A DNA stretch of 60,872 bases from an uncultured Oscillospiraceae bacterium (GCA_947588605.1 CANPYK010000013.1:1-60872), one strand, 5' to 3'. Shown: positions 6,875-15,313, counted from the stretch's first letter. Numbers and translations are program-made. The notes: generated from the sequence alone by a model not told the origin.

Positions 6875-8218
6875 GTGATCGGGGTGCTGAACACCTACCC
6901 CATGCGCATCTCCCGGAACCTCATCGTCTTCGCCAAGGAGGAGGCCATCCCGCCCTACGCCCAGCAGGTGGCGGAGCTTTTGGGGGAGCTTCCGGACCTG
7001 ACGCCGGAGAGCGCGGGGCAGGCCCTGGAGCTTTGGGAGGCGGACGGCCTCTCCCGGGTGGTCATATTCGATCAAAATAAGGACGAGCTTGGCGCCGAGG
7101 GGGACGACACCCGCGGCTTTGACGAGCGCGTCCTTTTTTCCATGGCCGAAAGGGCCCTCTCGGAGGGGGAGACGGGCTTTCGCTCCGACCTTGCCGATGG
7201 GGCGTTTTTGACCTACGCCTGCGTCCCCGTGAAGAGCGGCGGGAAGAACGTGGCGGCGGTGGGCGTCTATGAGTACGACGACGCCGCCGGCGCGCTGGTC
7301 ATGGGCATCCGGGACGACATGATGAAGGCGTCCATCGGCCTTGGCATCGCCGCCGTGGTGCTCAGCCTCTTCCTGTCCCAGACCCTCAGCGCCGGCCTTA
7401 CCCGCGTCCTCACCGGCATCCGCAAGGTGCGGGAGGGGGACTACACCTTCCACGTGGAGGTCCGGGGCCGCGACGAGTTCGCCACGCTGGCGGAGGAGTT
7501 CAACACCCTCACCGAGCGGATGCAGCAGACGGAGGAGCGCCGCCGGCGCTTCGTCTCCGACGCCTCCCACGAGCTCAAAACGCCCCTCTCCGCCATCATG
7601 CTCCTGGCGGACACCATTCTGGAGAACGACAACATGGACGCCGAGACCATGCGGGAATTCGTCACCGGCATCCGGGAGGAGGCCCAACGCCTGAGCCGCA
7701 CCACCTCGCAGCTCTTAGACCTCACCAAGCTCGACCGCCCCGTGGAGGAAATGCAGGTGGACGTGGACTGCGTCCGGGTGGCCAAGCGCGTCCTTTCCGC
7801 CCTGGAGCCCGTGGCCCGCAAGGCCGGCGTCACCGTCACCACCCGGTTCGACGCCAACTGCCACGTCCTGGCCACGGAGGACGACCTTTTCCACCTCCTC
7901 CACAACCTGGTGGACAACGCCGTCAAATACAACACGAAGAACGGCCGCGTGGCCGTTTCGGTCCTCCGGGACGGGGAAAACGTGGTCATCACCGTGGAGG
8001 ACACCGGCATCGGCATCCCGGAGGAGGACCTGCCCTACATCTTCGACCGCTTCTACCGGGTGGAGAAATCCCGCGACCGCGGCGAGGGCGGCACGGGCCT
8101 GGGCCTCTCCATCGTCAAATCCACCGCCGACCGCCACGGCGCCGCCCTCTCCGTCCGGCCCGTCACCCCCCACGGCGCCGCCTTCACCGTCACCTTCCCC
8201 GGCACCATGCCGGAATAA
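6875..8218 (+). CDS. sensor histidine kinase
   Basis: It has an extracytoplasmic sensor region, a second membrane helix (IGLGIAAVVLSLFLSQTL), HAMP, H-box (SHELKTPLS), N-box (LVDNAVKYN), G1 (DTGIGIP) and G2 (GTGLGLSIV). It phosphorylates the upstream response regulator. The given start, GTG 6875, is the first ATG/GTG/TTG in frame, yet it has no ribosome binding site and lies inside the first membrane helix. The frame is open back to 6656 and encodes a plausible N-terminus (RRVLSIRAKYFLSLLLFTG from about 6815). The real start is probably an unusual codon near 6788-6830, or translation is coupled to the regulator gene. Confidence 0.9.
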   Translation: MIGVLNTYPMRISRNLIVFAKEEAIPPYAQQVAELLGELPDLTPESAGQALELWEADGLSRVVIFDQNKDELGAEGDDTRGFDERVLFSMAERALSEGETGFRSDLADGAFLTYACVPVKSGGKNVAAVGVYEYDDAAGALVMGIRDDMMKASIGLGIAAVVLSLFLSQTLSAGLTRVLTGIRKVREGDYTFHVEVRGRDEFATLAEEFNTLTERMQQTEERRRRFVSDASHELKTPLSAIMLLADTILENDNMDAETMREFVTGIREEAQRLSRTTSQLLDLTKLDRPVEEMQVDVDCVRVAKRVLSALEPVARKAGVTVTTRFDANCHVLATEDDLFHLLHNLVDNAVKYNTKNGRVAVSVLRDGENVVITVEDTGIGIPEEDLPYIFDRFYRVEKSRDRGEGGTGLGLSIVKSTADRHGAALSVRPVTPHGAAFTVTFPGTMPE

Positions 8219-8233
8219 TTCTTTTGATGACCT

Positions 8234-8260
8234 CCGGCCCGCCCTGCGCGGGCCGGTTTT
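8234..8260 (+). terminator. rho-independent terminator of the two-component operon
   Basis: CCGGCCCGC (8234-8242) pairs with GCGGGCCGG (8248-8256) and is followed by TTTT. It separates the kinase from the spoIVF genes. Confidence 0.85.
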
Positions 8261-8261
8261 C

Positions 8262-8291
8262 GTACTAGCCCTGTTTTACCCCGCATAAACT
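8262..8291 (+). promoter_or_regulatory. candidate sigma-E promoter of spoIVFA/B
   Basis: CATAAACT (8284-8291) matches 7 of 8 positions of the Bacillus sigma-E -10 (cATACAnT). GTACTAGC (8262-8269) sits at -35 distance. The same two-part arrangement, with the same 22-bp offset, is found before the SipL-like gene and before the small ORF at 57851. In Bacillus the spoIVF operon is sigma-E dependent. Confidence 0.5.
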
Positions 8292-8320
8292 TGTACCAAA
8301 TTCCTTGAGGGGGTCCGGGT

Positions 8321-9112
8321 ATGGTGTATGAGGGGCGAAAACGCGGGAGAAGGGCGAAGAAGGGCGGGGGAGCGGTCTTCCGGGTGCTTTTGTGGGGACT
8401 GGCGCTCACGGTAGGCGCGGCCTTGCTCTTCCCGGGACCGGCGGCGAAGGTCCGGGACAGGCTGGGGCGCGCCATTGGTGTGGACATCGGCGGGGCCATG
8501 GAGGTCTTCAGCCGGGAGGCCAAGGCCAAAAACGTCTTCTCCGCCGCCAAAAGCGCCTTCCGGTACGCCTTTTCCGCCGACAGCGGCGAGGGCGTGCCCG
8601 TCTCGGCGGAACATACGGACCCGGCGCCCACGGACGCCGCTGAGCCCACCGGTCCCGCCCCCGTCGTCATCGACCCGGAGACCTTCCAGGACCTGCCTCT
8701 GCCCGCCCATGTGACGCAGGAGCGGCCCCGGGAGGACCTGGTGCTGGCCGGCCCCCTGCGGGGCAGCGTGGTCCGGGGCTTCGGCTACGCCGCGGATGAG
8801 AACGGCGAGCCCGTCTTCCACTACGGCATCGACGTCCGTGGCGAGAGCGGGAGCCCCGTCCGGTGCGTGGCGGACGGGACCGTGACGGCGGTGGGGGAGA
8901 GCACCGTCTTCGGCGCCTACGTCATCGTCAGCCACGATGACGGCGTGGAATCCCTGTACGCCCTGTTGGGCGCGACGCCCCTAAAGGAGGGCGACGCCCT
9001 GACGGCGGGGGAGACGGTGGGGACCCTCTCCGGGGACACGGTCCACCTGGAGCTGCTGATAGATGGAAATTATGTTAACCCACAACATTATGTCTACCGA
9101 GATGAGCCGTAA
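8321..9112 (+). CDS. spoIVFA: SpoIVFA-like M23-domain sporulation protein
   Basis: This 263-residue protein has a basic N-terminus, one membrane helix (VFRVLLWGLALTVGAALLF), a long acidic/proline-rich linker and a C-terminal LytM/M23 domain. The domain keeps HYGIDVRG (HxxxD), but the second zinc motif reads HLEL where active enzymes have HxH, so it is probably catalytically dead. In Bacillus, SpoIVFA holds the intramembrane protease SpoIVFB in an inhibited complex in the outer forespore membrane. The gene directly downstream is the matching M50 protease, which supports the call over a generic M23 peptidase. Start ATG 8321 follows GAGG. Confidence 0.75.
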   Translation: MVYEGRKRGRRAKKGGGAVFRVLLWGLALTVGAALLFPGPAAKVRDRLGRAIGVDIGGAMEVFSREAKAKNVFSAAKSAFRYAFSADSGEGVPVSAEHTDPAPTDAAEPTGPAPVVIDPETFQDLPLPAHVTQERPREDLVLAGPLRGSVVRGFGYAADENGEPVFHYGIDVRGESGSPVRCVADGTVTAVGESTVFGAYVIVSHDDGVESLYALLGATPLKEGDALTAGETVGTLSGDTVHLELLIDGNYVNPQHYVYRDEP

Positions 9113-9713
9113 AGTTAACATAACATCAGGCTTTCTCCTGCTCCTCATCGCCGTGACGGTACTGGCCGGTCCCCGGCGGACGCTGATCGTGGCCGCCGCC
9201 GCGGCGGTCCACGAGCTGGGGCACCTTTTGGCCCTGCGGGCGCTGGGGGCGCGGGTGGAGCGCTTTGCCCTCGCGGGGGCGGGGGCGCGGATCATGTTCA
9301 CAAAGCGCCTTTCCTATCCCGCCGAGATGGCGGCGGCGCTGTCCGGACCCCTGGCGGGGGCCCTGCTGGCCGGCTTTTCCCTGTGGGCGGGGCGGCGGTG
9401 GGGCGGGGACTTCCTTCTGGAGCTTGCGGCGGTGAGCGCCCTATACACCGCCGTGAACCTGGTGCCGGCAAGTATCACCGACGGCGGGCGCGCCCTGGAG
9501 GCGGCGGTCAGCCTCCTCTTCGGCCCGGACGCGGCGTGGGGCGCGGGCCTTACGCTGGATATTCTCTGCGTGACGGCGGCCTTTATCGGCGGGTGCGCCC
9601 TTCTTTTTCGCCCAAACGGCAGCGCGGCGGTCCTGTTCTACGCGTTTTTTCTCCTGAACGGCTGTTGCAAAAAGCGGCGGTTTGGTGTAAAATCTAAAAT
9701 GGGGAACGGTTAG
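9063..9713 (+). CDS. spoIVFB: SpoIVFB-like M50 intramembrane metalloprotease
   Basis: This 216-residue polytopic protein carries HELGH in a membrane segment (zinc-binding HExxH) and the second motif NLVPASITDGGR (N...DG) of site-2 proteases. In Bacillus, SpoIVFB cleaves pro-sigma-K in the mother cell. The frame overlaps the end of the SpoIVFA-like gene by about 50 bp if it starts at ATG 9063 (GGAG 10 nt upstream); ATGs at 9090 and 9102 are alternatives, so the exact start is uncertain. Two copies of TTATGTTAAC flank the overlap. Confidence 0.8.
   Translation: MEIMLTHNIMSTEMSRKVNITSGFLLLLIAVTVLAGPRRTLIVAAAAAVHELGHLLALRALGARVERFALAGAGARIMFTKRLSYPAEMAAALSGPLAGALLAGFSLWAGRRWGGDFLLELAAVSALYTAVNLVPASITDGGRALEAAVSLLFGPDAAWGAGLTLDILCVTAAFIGGCALLFRPNGSAAVLFYAFFLLNGCCKKRRFGVKSKMGNG
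9070..9123. repeat. TTATGTWAAC repeat pair
   Basis: Two inverted copies of the 10-mer, TTATGTTAAC (9070-9079) and GTTAACATAA (9114-9123), lie in the overlap of the SpoIVFA- and SpoIVFB-like genes. The first encodes Tyr-Val-Asn with codons rare in this GC-rich sequence. Other clusters occur at 17774-17844 and 59621-59724. Confidence 0.7.
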
Positions 9714-9742
9714 CCCCGCATTCTTCCCTTGGGAGGGACCCT

Positions 9743-11578
9743 ATGACACCGAAGCTCCGGCGCGTCCTGACGCGCGTGCAAAAGCCCGCCCGCTACACCG
9801 GCGGGGAATACAACCAGATCGTGAAGGACAAGGCCGCGGTGGACCTGCGCATGGCCTTCTGCTTCCCGGACACCTACGAGATCGGCATGTCCAACCTTGG
9901 CCTCCAGATCCTCTACGGCGCCATCAACGCCGAACCCGGCATGTGGTGCGAGCGGTGCTTCGCCCCCTGGGGGGATATGGAGGAGGAGATGCGGCGGGAG
10001 GGCATCCCCCTCTACGCCCTGGAAAGCGCCGACCCCCTCACGGCGTTTGACGCCATCGGCTTCTCCCTGGGCTACGAAATGGCCTATACCTCCGTCCTCA
10101 ACATGCTGGACCTGGCGGGGCTCCCGGTGAGGAGCGCCGACCGGACGGCCCTTACGCCCCTTGTCTTCGCCGGCGGCACCTCCTGCGTCAACCCGGAGCC
10201 CATGGCGGACTTTATGGACCTCTTCGTCCTGGGCGAGGGGGAGGAGCTGGACGTGGAGCTCCTGCGCCTTTTGCGGAAGGCCAAGCAGGAGAACTGGACC
10301 AAGGACGAATTTCTGCGCCGCGCCACGGACATCCCCGGCGTCTATGTGCCGCGCTTTTATACCCCCGTCTACAACGGCGACGGCACTCTTTTGAGGGTGG
10401 ACCGGGAGGCGGGCGCGCCGGAGACGGTGCGCAAGCGTATCGTCGAGGACCTGGACACCGCCTTTTTCCCCACCAAATGCGTCGTCCCCAGCACCGAGAT
10501 CGTCCACGACCGGGTGGTGCTGGAGGTCATGCGCGGGTGCATCCGGGGCTGCCGGTTTTGTCAGGCGGGCTTCGTCTACCGCCCCGTGCGGCGGCACTCC
10601 ACCGATTTCCTGCTGGAGAAGGCCAAGGCGGCGCTTTTAAACTCCGGCTATGAGGAGATCACCCTCTCCAGCCTCTCCACCAGCGATTTTAAGGGCCTGC
10701 CGGAATTGGCCGACGGCCTTCTCGACTGGTGCGAGCCCCGGAAGATCTCCCTGTCCCTGCCGTCTCTCCGGGCGGACAACTTCTCCATGGCCCTCATGGA
10801 GCGGGTGCAGAAGGTCCGCAAGACGGGCCTGACCTTCGCCCCGGAGGCCGGGAGCCAGCGCCTGAGGGACGTGATCAACAAGAACGTGACGGAGGAGGAC
10901 GTCCTGCACTCCTGCCGCGTGGCCTTCGAGGGGGGCTGGAACACCTTAAAGCTCTACTTCATGCTGGGCCTGCCCACGGAGACGGACGAGGACGTGGTCG
11001 CCATCGCGCGTCTGGCGGAAAAGGTCCTCCACACATGGCGGGAGTACGCCAGCAACAAATCCCGGGGCGTGAAGATCACCGTCAGCACCTCCATGTTCGT
11101 GCCCAAGCCCCACACGCCCTTTGAGTGGGAATCCCAGGTGACGGTGGAGGAGTATCTGCGGCGGGTGAAGCTCCTGCGGGAGTCCATCCACTCCCGCTCC
11201 ATCGTCTACAACTGGCACGAGCCCCACGTCAGCCTCATCGAGGCCGCCCTGAGCCGGGGCGACCGGCGGATGGGCGCGGTGCTGGAGGAGGTCTGGAGGA
11301 ACGGCGGGAGGCTGGATTCCTGGAGCGACTACTTCAGCATGGACCGGTGGCTTGCCGCCTTTGAGACCCGCGGCCTGGACCCGGCCTTCTACGCCTTTCG
11401 GGAGCGGGGAGAGGACGAGCTTTTCCCCTGGGACGTCATCGACGTGGGCGTGCGCAAGAGCTACCTGGCCCGGGAGCGGCGGGAGGCTTACGCCGGGCGC
11501 GTCACCCCGGACTGCCGCGTAAAATGTATGGGCTGCGGCGCCAACTGCCTTTTGGAGAGGAGGGCGTGCGATGAGTAG
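9743..11578 (+). CDS. B12-binding-type radical SAM protein (TIGR03960 family)
   Basis: This 611-residue protein has an N-terminal cobalamin-binding-like domain (AFCFPDTYEIGMSNLGLQIL) and a central radical SAM domain with the iron-sulfur motif CIRGCRFC (CxxxCxxC). The C-terminus ends in a Cys-rich tail (CRVKCMGCGANCLL). Members of this family are common in Clostridia next to a DUF2344 protein, as here; the reaction is not established to my knowledge. GGGAGGG precedes ATG 9743. It overlaps the next gene by 8 bp. Confidence 0.88.
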   Translation: MTPKLRRVLTRVQKPARYTGGEYNQIVKDKAAVDLRMAFCFPDTYEIGMSNLGLQILYGAINAEPGMWCERCFAPWGDMEEEMRREGIPLYALESADPLTAFDAIGFSLGYEMAYTSVLNMLDLAGLPVRSADRTALTPLVFAGGTSCVNPEPMADFMDLFVLGEGEELDVELLRLLRKAKQENWTKDEFLRRATDIPGVYVPRFYTPVYNGDGTLLRVDREAGAPETVRKRIVEDLDTAFFPTKCVVPSTEIVHDRVVLEVMRGCIRGCRFCQAGFVYRPVRRHSTDFLLEKAKAALLNSGYEEITLSSLSTSDFKGLPELADGLLDWCEPRKISLSLPSLRADNFSMALMERVQKVRKTGLTFAPEAGSQRLRDVINKNVTEEDVLHSCRVAFEGGWNTLKLYFMLGLPTETDEDVVAIARLAEKVLHTWREYASNKSRGVKITVSTSMFVPKPHTPFEWESQVTVEEYLRRVKLLRESIHSRSIVYNWHEPHVSLIEAALSRGDRRMGAVLEEVWRNGGRLDSWSDYFSMDRWLAAFETRGLDPAFYAFRERGEDELFPWDVIDVGVRKSYLARERREAYAGRVTPDCRVKCMGCGANCLLERRACDE

Positions 11579-12221
11579 GCTCCTTTTCAAAAAGACGGGC
11601 CGGGCGGTGTTCATCTCGCACTTAGACCTCATGCGCACCATGCAGCGGGTCTTTCTCCGGGCGGGCCTGCCCATCCGGCACACGGAGGGCTTCAATCCCC
11701 ACCCCTACATGAATTTCGCCCTGCCCCTTTCCGTGGGGACGGAGAGCGTCTGCGAGCTCATGGACTTTGAGCTCACGAAAAGCTTCGATCCCGCCGCCCT
11801 CCCGGCCCTTTTGAACGAGGCAAGCCCCGAGGGCATCGAGGCTGTGACGGTCTATGAGTCCCCGAGAAAATTTAAAGACATCAAATGGCTTGACATTGAG
11901 GCAAGATTGTTTTACGATAGGAGGACGTGGATGGGGGAGGCCCTGCGGGATTTCTACGCCGCCCCGGAGGTGGTCATCGAGAAGAAGACCAAGCGCTCCA
12001 CGGCGCGGGTGGACGTCAAGCCCCTCATCGCCGCGCTGGAGATATCCGACGAGGCGGAGAACGTCACGCTCCTGCGGGCGCGTCTGGCGGCCCAGGACCC
12101 GGCGCTGTCGCCGGCCCAGCTTCTCTCCGCCCTCACCCAGCTTGCCCCGGAGCTCGCGCCGGACGACGCGGCCTTCCGGAGGATAGAGGTCTATGACAAG
12201 GACATGGTCCTGTTCAGATAG
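11571..12221 (+). CDS. radical SAM-associated DUF2344 protein (TIGR03936 family)
   Basis: This 216-residue protein starts MSRLLFKKTGRAVFISHLDLMRTMQR, typical of DUF2344, with the conserved stretch GFNPHPYMNFALPLSVG. It always travels with, or is fused to, the B12-type radical SAM protein, and is presumed to act with it on RNA or a ribosome-linked substrate; that role is inference. Inside the gene, at 11850-11920, the base composition drops sharply in GC and contains a consensus promoter facing pfkA. Confidence 0.87.
   Translation: MSRLLFKKTGRAVFISHLDLMRTMQRVFLRAGLPIRHTEGFNPHPYMNFALPLSVGTESVCELMDFELTKSFDPAALPALLNEASPEGIEAVTVYESPRKFKDIKWLDIEARLFYDRRTWMGEALRDFYAAPEVVIEKKTKRSTARVDVKPLIAALEISDEAENVTLLRARLAAQDPALSPAQLLSALTQLAPELAPDDAAFRRIEVYDKDMVLFR
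11890..11918 (+). promoter_or_regulatory. intragenic sigma-A promoter upstream of pfkA
   Basis: TTGACA (11890-11895), a 17-bp spacer and TACGAT (11913-11918) sit in an AT-rich island within the DUF2344 coding region, about 320 bp before pfkA. It would make a separate transcript for the glycolytic gene. Confidence 0.55.
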
Positions 12222-12239
12222 AGAATGGAGGATCCCACT

Positions 12240-13220
12240 ATGGAATCAAAAGTGAAGAGGATAGGCGTTCTCACCTCCGGCGGCGACGCGCCGGGGATGA
12301 ACTCCGCCATACGCGCCGTGGCCCGCACCGCCCACAGCCTGGGCGTCGAGTGCATCGGCATCCGCCGGGGCTACCACGGCCTTATCACCGGCGACATGGA
12401 GCCGCTGTCGCCCCAGGACGTCTCCGGCATCACCTCCCTCGGCGGCACCATCCTGTATACCGCCCGGTCCGCCGAGTTCCGCACGCCGGAGGGTGTCCAG
12501 CGGGCGGCGGATATCTGCCGCTTCCGGGGCATCGACGGCCTTGTGTGCGTGGGCGGCGACGGCACCTTCCGGGGGGCGCTGGAGCTTTCCAAATACGGCA
12601 TCAGCGTCTGCGGCATCCCCGCCACCATTGATAACGACATCGCCTGCACCAGCTACACCATCGGTTTCGATACCGCCTGCAACACCGCCATCGACTGCAT
12701 CGACAAGCTCAACGACACCATGAAGTCCCACGAGCGCTGCTCCGTGGTGGAGGTCATGGGCAACCGGGCCGGGTATCTGGCGCTCTATGTGGGCCTGGCC
12801 GTGGGCGCCACCGCCGTGCTGGTCCCCGAAAAGCCCATCGACTACAAGGAGGACGTGATCCGTCCCATCCGGGAAGGACAGCTCCACGGGCGCACCAACT
12901 ACGCCGTCATCGTGGCGGAGGGCGCCGCCCACGCCACCACCGTGGCCAAGATCATCAACGAGGAGACGGGCATGGACACCCGCGCCACCGTCATCGGCCA
13001 CGTCCAGCGCGGCGGCCGCCCCTCCGTGCGCGACCGCGTCCTGGCCGCCGACTTCGGCTACACCGCCGTCCAGGTCCTGGCCCAGGGCATGACCAATAAG
13101 GTCATCTGCTACGACGGGCAGAAGATGTTCGATATGGACATCGTGGACGCCCTCCAGATGAAAAAGGACCTGGGCGAGCACAGCTACGGCCTTCTGAAGT
13201 CCCTCCACTCCGGCACCTGA
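12240..13220 (+). CDS. pfkA: ATP-dependent 6-phosphofructokinase
   Basis: This 326-residue enzyme phosphorylates fructose 6-phosphate in glycolysis. It shows the family signature from the N-terminus (RIGVLTSGGDAPGMNSAIRA), the GGDGTFRGA nucleotide site whose Gly (not Asp) after GGD indicates use of ATP rather than pyrophosphate, the catalytic PATIDND, and GHVQRGGRPS. GGAGG (12227-12231) 8 nt before ATG 12240 decides the start over an upstream in-frame ATG. It follows the DUF2344 gene by 18 bp and can also be read from a promoter inside that gene. Confidence 0.96.
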   Translation: MESKVKRIGVLTSGGDAPGMNSAIRAVARTAHSLGVECIGIRRGYHGLITGDMEPLSPQDVSGITSLGGTILYTARSAEFRTPEGVQRAADICRFRGIDGLVCVGGDGTFRGALELSKYGISVCGIPATIDNDIACTSYTIGFDTACNTAIDCIDKLNDTMKSHERCSVVEVMGNRAGYLALYVGLAVGATAVLVPEKPIDYKEDVIRPIREGQLHGRTNYAVIVAEGAAHATTVAKIINEETGMDTRATVIGHVQRGGRPSVRDRVLAADFGYTAVQVLAQGMTNKVICYDGQKMFDMDIVDALQMKKDLGEHSYGLLKSLHSGT

Positions 13221-13247
13221 CTTTTCCGGAAAAAACGAAAAAAATCC

Positions 13248-13276
13248 TTGACTTTTCGGAAAATCTATGGTATCAT
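13248..13276 (+). promoter_or_regulatory. sigma-A promoter of rplS
   Basis: TTGACT (13248-13253), a 17-bp spacer and TATCAT (13271-13276) lie in an AT-rich gap after pfkA. A ~90-nt leader follows before the rplS start; it contains short inverted pairs (GAGC/GCTC near 13294, GGCG/CGCC 13311-13348) and could be the autoregulatory L19 leader known in Firmicutes. I cannot confirm its structure by eye. Confidence 0.75.
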
Positions 13277-13369
13277 ATCCAAGCTTTTGCAAAGAGCAAC
13301 TGCTCATCGGGGCGGTCCTATGCCGTATGAACGCGGTACGAACGCCTATCAAGAGGGGAGGAAACACGC

Positions 13370-13711
13370 ATGAACTTAGTGGAGACATTGAACCAGCGCT
13401 ACATGAAGCCTGAGCTTCCCACCATGAACGTGGGCGACACCGTCCGCGTCACCGTCCGGGTCAAGGAGGGCAACCGCGAGCGCAATCAGGCCTTCGAGGG
13501 CACCATCATCGCCAAGAAGCACGGCGGCATCAACGAGACCATCACCGTCCGCCGCATCTCTTATAACGTGGGCTGTGAGAAGGTATTCCCTGTGCATTCT
13601 CCCAGCATCGTCTCTGTGGAGACGGTCCGCCGCGGCAAGGTCCGCAGGGCCAAGCTTTACTATCTGAGAGACCGCGTTGGCAAGAACGCCAAGGTCAAGG
13701 AAAGAATCTGA
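13370..13711 (+). CDS. rplS: 50S ribosomal protein L19
   Basis: This 113-residue protein matches L19 throughout ([55 protein letters not shown]). It sits at the interface of the ribosomal subunits. GGGGAGGAAA precedes ATG 13370. It has its own promoter and terminator, so it forms a single-gene unit between pfkA and lepB. Confidence 0.98.
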   Translation: MNLVETLNQRYMKPELPTMNVGDTVRVTVRVKEGNRERNQAFEGTIIAKKHGGINETITVRRISYNVGCEKVFPVHSPSIVSVETVRRGKVRRAKLYYLRDRVGKNAKVKERI

Positions 13712-13713
13712 CA

Positions 13714-13743
13714 AAAAAGGGGGGAGCGTTTCCCCCTTTTTTT
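13714..13743 (+). terminator. rho-independent terminator of rplS
   Basis: AAAGGGGGGA pairs with TTTCCCCCTTT across GCG, followed by a long T run (13737-13743). Confidence 0.9.
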
Positions 13744-13771
13744 GATATTCGACGTGAAAGGGGCGGGGACA

Positions 13772-14446
13772 ATGGACGAGGAGCAAAACGCGCTGCCCGA
13801 GGAGGCCGCGCCGTCCGAGGCCGCGCCGGGGGAGCCCGCCAGGGGCGGCCGGCACGCGGGAGCGAAAAAGAAAAAGAACGCGGACGAGGACAGGATGGAG
13901 CTGTACGACTGGATCCAGTGCGTCATCGGCGCTTTGGTGGTGGGGATCCTCGTTTTCATGTTCCTGGTGCGGGTGGTGAACGTGGACGGAAGCTCCATGT
14001 GGCCTACGCTCCACCACGGGGACATGATTTTGACCACCAATTTCCTGTACACTCCCAAAAACGGGGACGTGGTGGTGTTCCAGACGGACACCTACGGGTC
14101 CGAGCCGCTGGTCAAGCGCATCATCGCCACCGGCGGGCAGACCGTGCGCATCGACCCCGTCACCGGCGACGTCTATGTGGACGGTAAGCTCCTGAGCGAG
14201 CCCTACATCGCCGACGCTATCGAGAACCCCGGCGATTTTACCGAGGAGACGACGGTGCCGGAGGGGTGCCTTTTCCTCATGGGCGACAACCGCAACCACT
14301 CCACCGACAGCCGGGACGGAAGGATCGGCTTCGTGGACGAGCGGTGCGTCATCGGCAAGGTGCTGATGGTGGTCTTCCCCTCCGACAAGGGGGCCCTGGA
14401 GGAGGACATCCAGCGCGACCTTTCGCGCCTGGGGAGCATCTACTGA
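13772..14446 (+). CDS. lepB: signal peptidase I
   Basis: This 224-residue membrane serine protease removes signal peptides from exported proteins. It has a long charged cytoplasmic N-terminus (about 45 residues, Ala/Glu/Lys rich), one membrane helix (CVIGALVVGILVFMFLV), the catalytic Ser in GSSMWPT (S75), Lys in LVKRIIA (K115) and box E GDNRNHSTDSR. ATG 13772 follows AAAGGGG. Its stop codon overlaps the start of rbgA (TGATG). Confidence 0.95.
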   Translation: MDEEQNALPEEAAPSEAAPGEPARGGRHAGAKKKKNADEDRMELYDWIQCVIGALVVGILVFMFLVRVVNVDGSSMWPTLHHGDMILTTNFLYTPKNGDVVVFQTDTYGSEPLVKRIIATGGQTVRIDPVTGDVYVDGKLLSEPYIADAIENPGDFTEETTVPEGCLFLMGDNRNHSTDSRDGRIGFVDERCVIGKVLMVVFPSDKGALEEDIQRDLSRLGSIY

Positions 14447-15312
14447 TGGACGAGGCCATGAACATCCAGTGGTTCCCCGGCCACATGGCCAAGGCGCGGC
14501 GCATGGTGCAGGAGGACCTGAGGCTGGTGGACGCGGTTTGCGAGGTGGTAGACGCCCGGGTGCCCCGGTCCTCCCGGAACCCGGAGATCGACGCCCTCAC
14601 CGCCGGCAAGCCACGGATCATCGTTTTGAACCGGGTGGACCAGGCCGACCCCGCCTTAACGCGGCTTTGGAGCCGGTCCTTTCGCCAAAAGGGCGCGGCG
14701 GTGCTGGAGACGGACTGCCGCTCCGGCAAGGGCACGGCGGCCTTCCCCGGCCTTGTGCGGGAGCTTTTGAAGGATAAGATCGAGCAAAGACGCGCCCGTG
14801 GCCAGGTGGGGACGCCCCTCCGGGTCATGGTGTTGGGCATCCCCAACGTGGGCAAGTCTTCCTTTATCAACAAGGTGGCCCGCCGGAAGGCCGCCGAGGC
14901 CGCCGACCGGCCCGGCGTCACCCGGGGCAAGCAGTGGGTGAGCCTGGGCGGCGGGGTGGAGCTTCTGGACACGCCGGGGCTCCTCTGGCCCCGGTTCGAG
15001 GACAAGCTCACCGGCGAGAACCTGGCCTTCACCGGCGCGGTGCGGGACGAGATCCTGGACACGGAGACCCTGGGCGCGCGGCTTTGCGATCGCCTGCGGG
15101 ACCTCTACCCGCAGGCGCTGACAGGCCGCTTCGGCATCGAGGACCCCGGAGAAAAGACGGGCCTTGAGCTCCTGACGCTGGCGGCGAAACGCCGCGGTTT
15201 TCTCATTTCCGGCGGGGAGCTGGACACGGAGAGAATGGCGAAGGTGCTTTTAGACGAGTTCAGGGGCGGCAAGCTTGGCCGCCTGACCATCGACGGAGCG
15301 CCGGAGGTGTGA
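14446..15312 (+). CDS. rbgA: ribosome biogenesis GTPase RbgA (YlqF)
   Basis: This 288-residue protein is a circularly permuted GTPase: G4 (NRVD) comes before G1 (GIPNVGKSS) and G3 (DTPG). The N-terminal IQWFPGHMAKARR is the family hallmark. RbgA assists late assembly of the 50S subunit and needs the ribosome for activity. The ATG at 14446 overlaps the lepB stop codon; an ATG at 14458 is possible. The order rplS-lepB-rbgA-rnhB is conserved in Firmicutes. Confidence 0.96.
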   Translation: MDEAMNIQWFPGHMAKARRMVQEDLRLVDAVCEVVDARVPRSSRNPEIDALTAGKPRIIVLNRVDQADPALTRLWSRSFRQKGAAVLETDCRSGKGTAAFPGLVRELLKDKIEQRRARGQVGTPLRVMVLGIPNVGKSSFINKVARRKAAEAADRPGVTRGKQWVSLGGGVELLDTPGLLWPRFEDKLTGENLAFTGAVRDEILDTETLGARLCDRLRDLYPQALTGRFGIEDPGEKTGLELLTLAAKRRGFLISGGELDTERMAKVLLDEFRGGKLGRLTIDGAPEV

Positions 15313-15313
15313 T

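Noticed and set aside
13277-13369. Definite L19 leader RNA call
   Set aside because: The position and length fit, but I could not establish the conserved helices by eye, so it is mentioned only as a possibility within the promoter entry.
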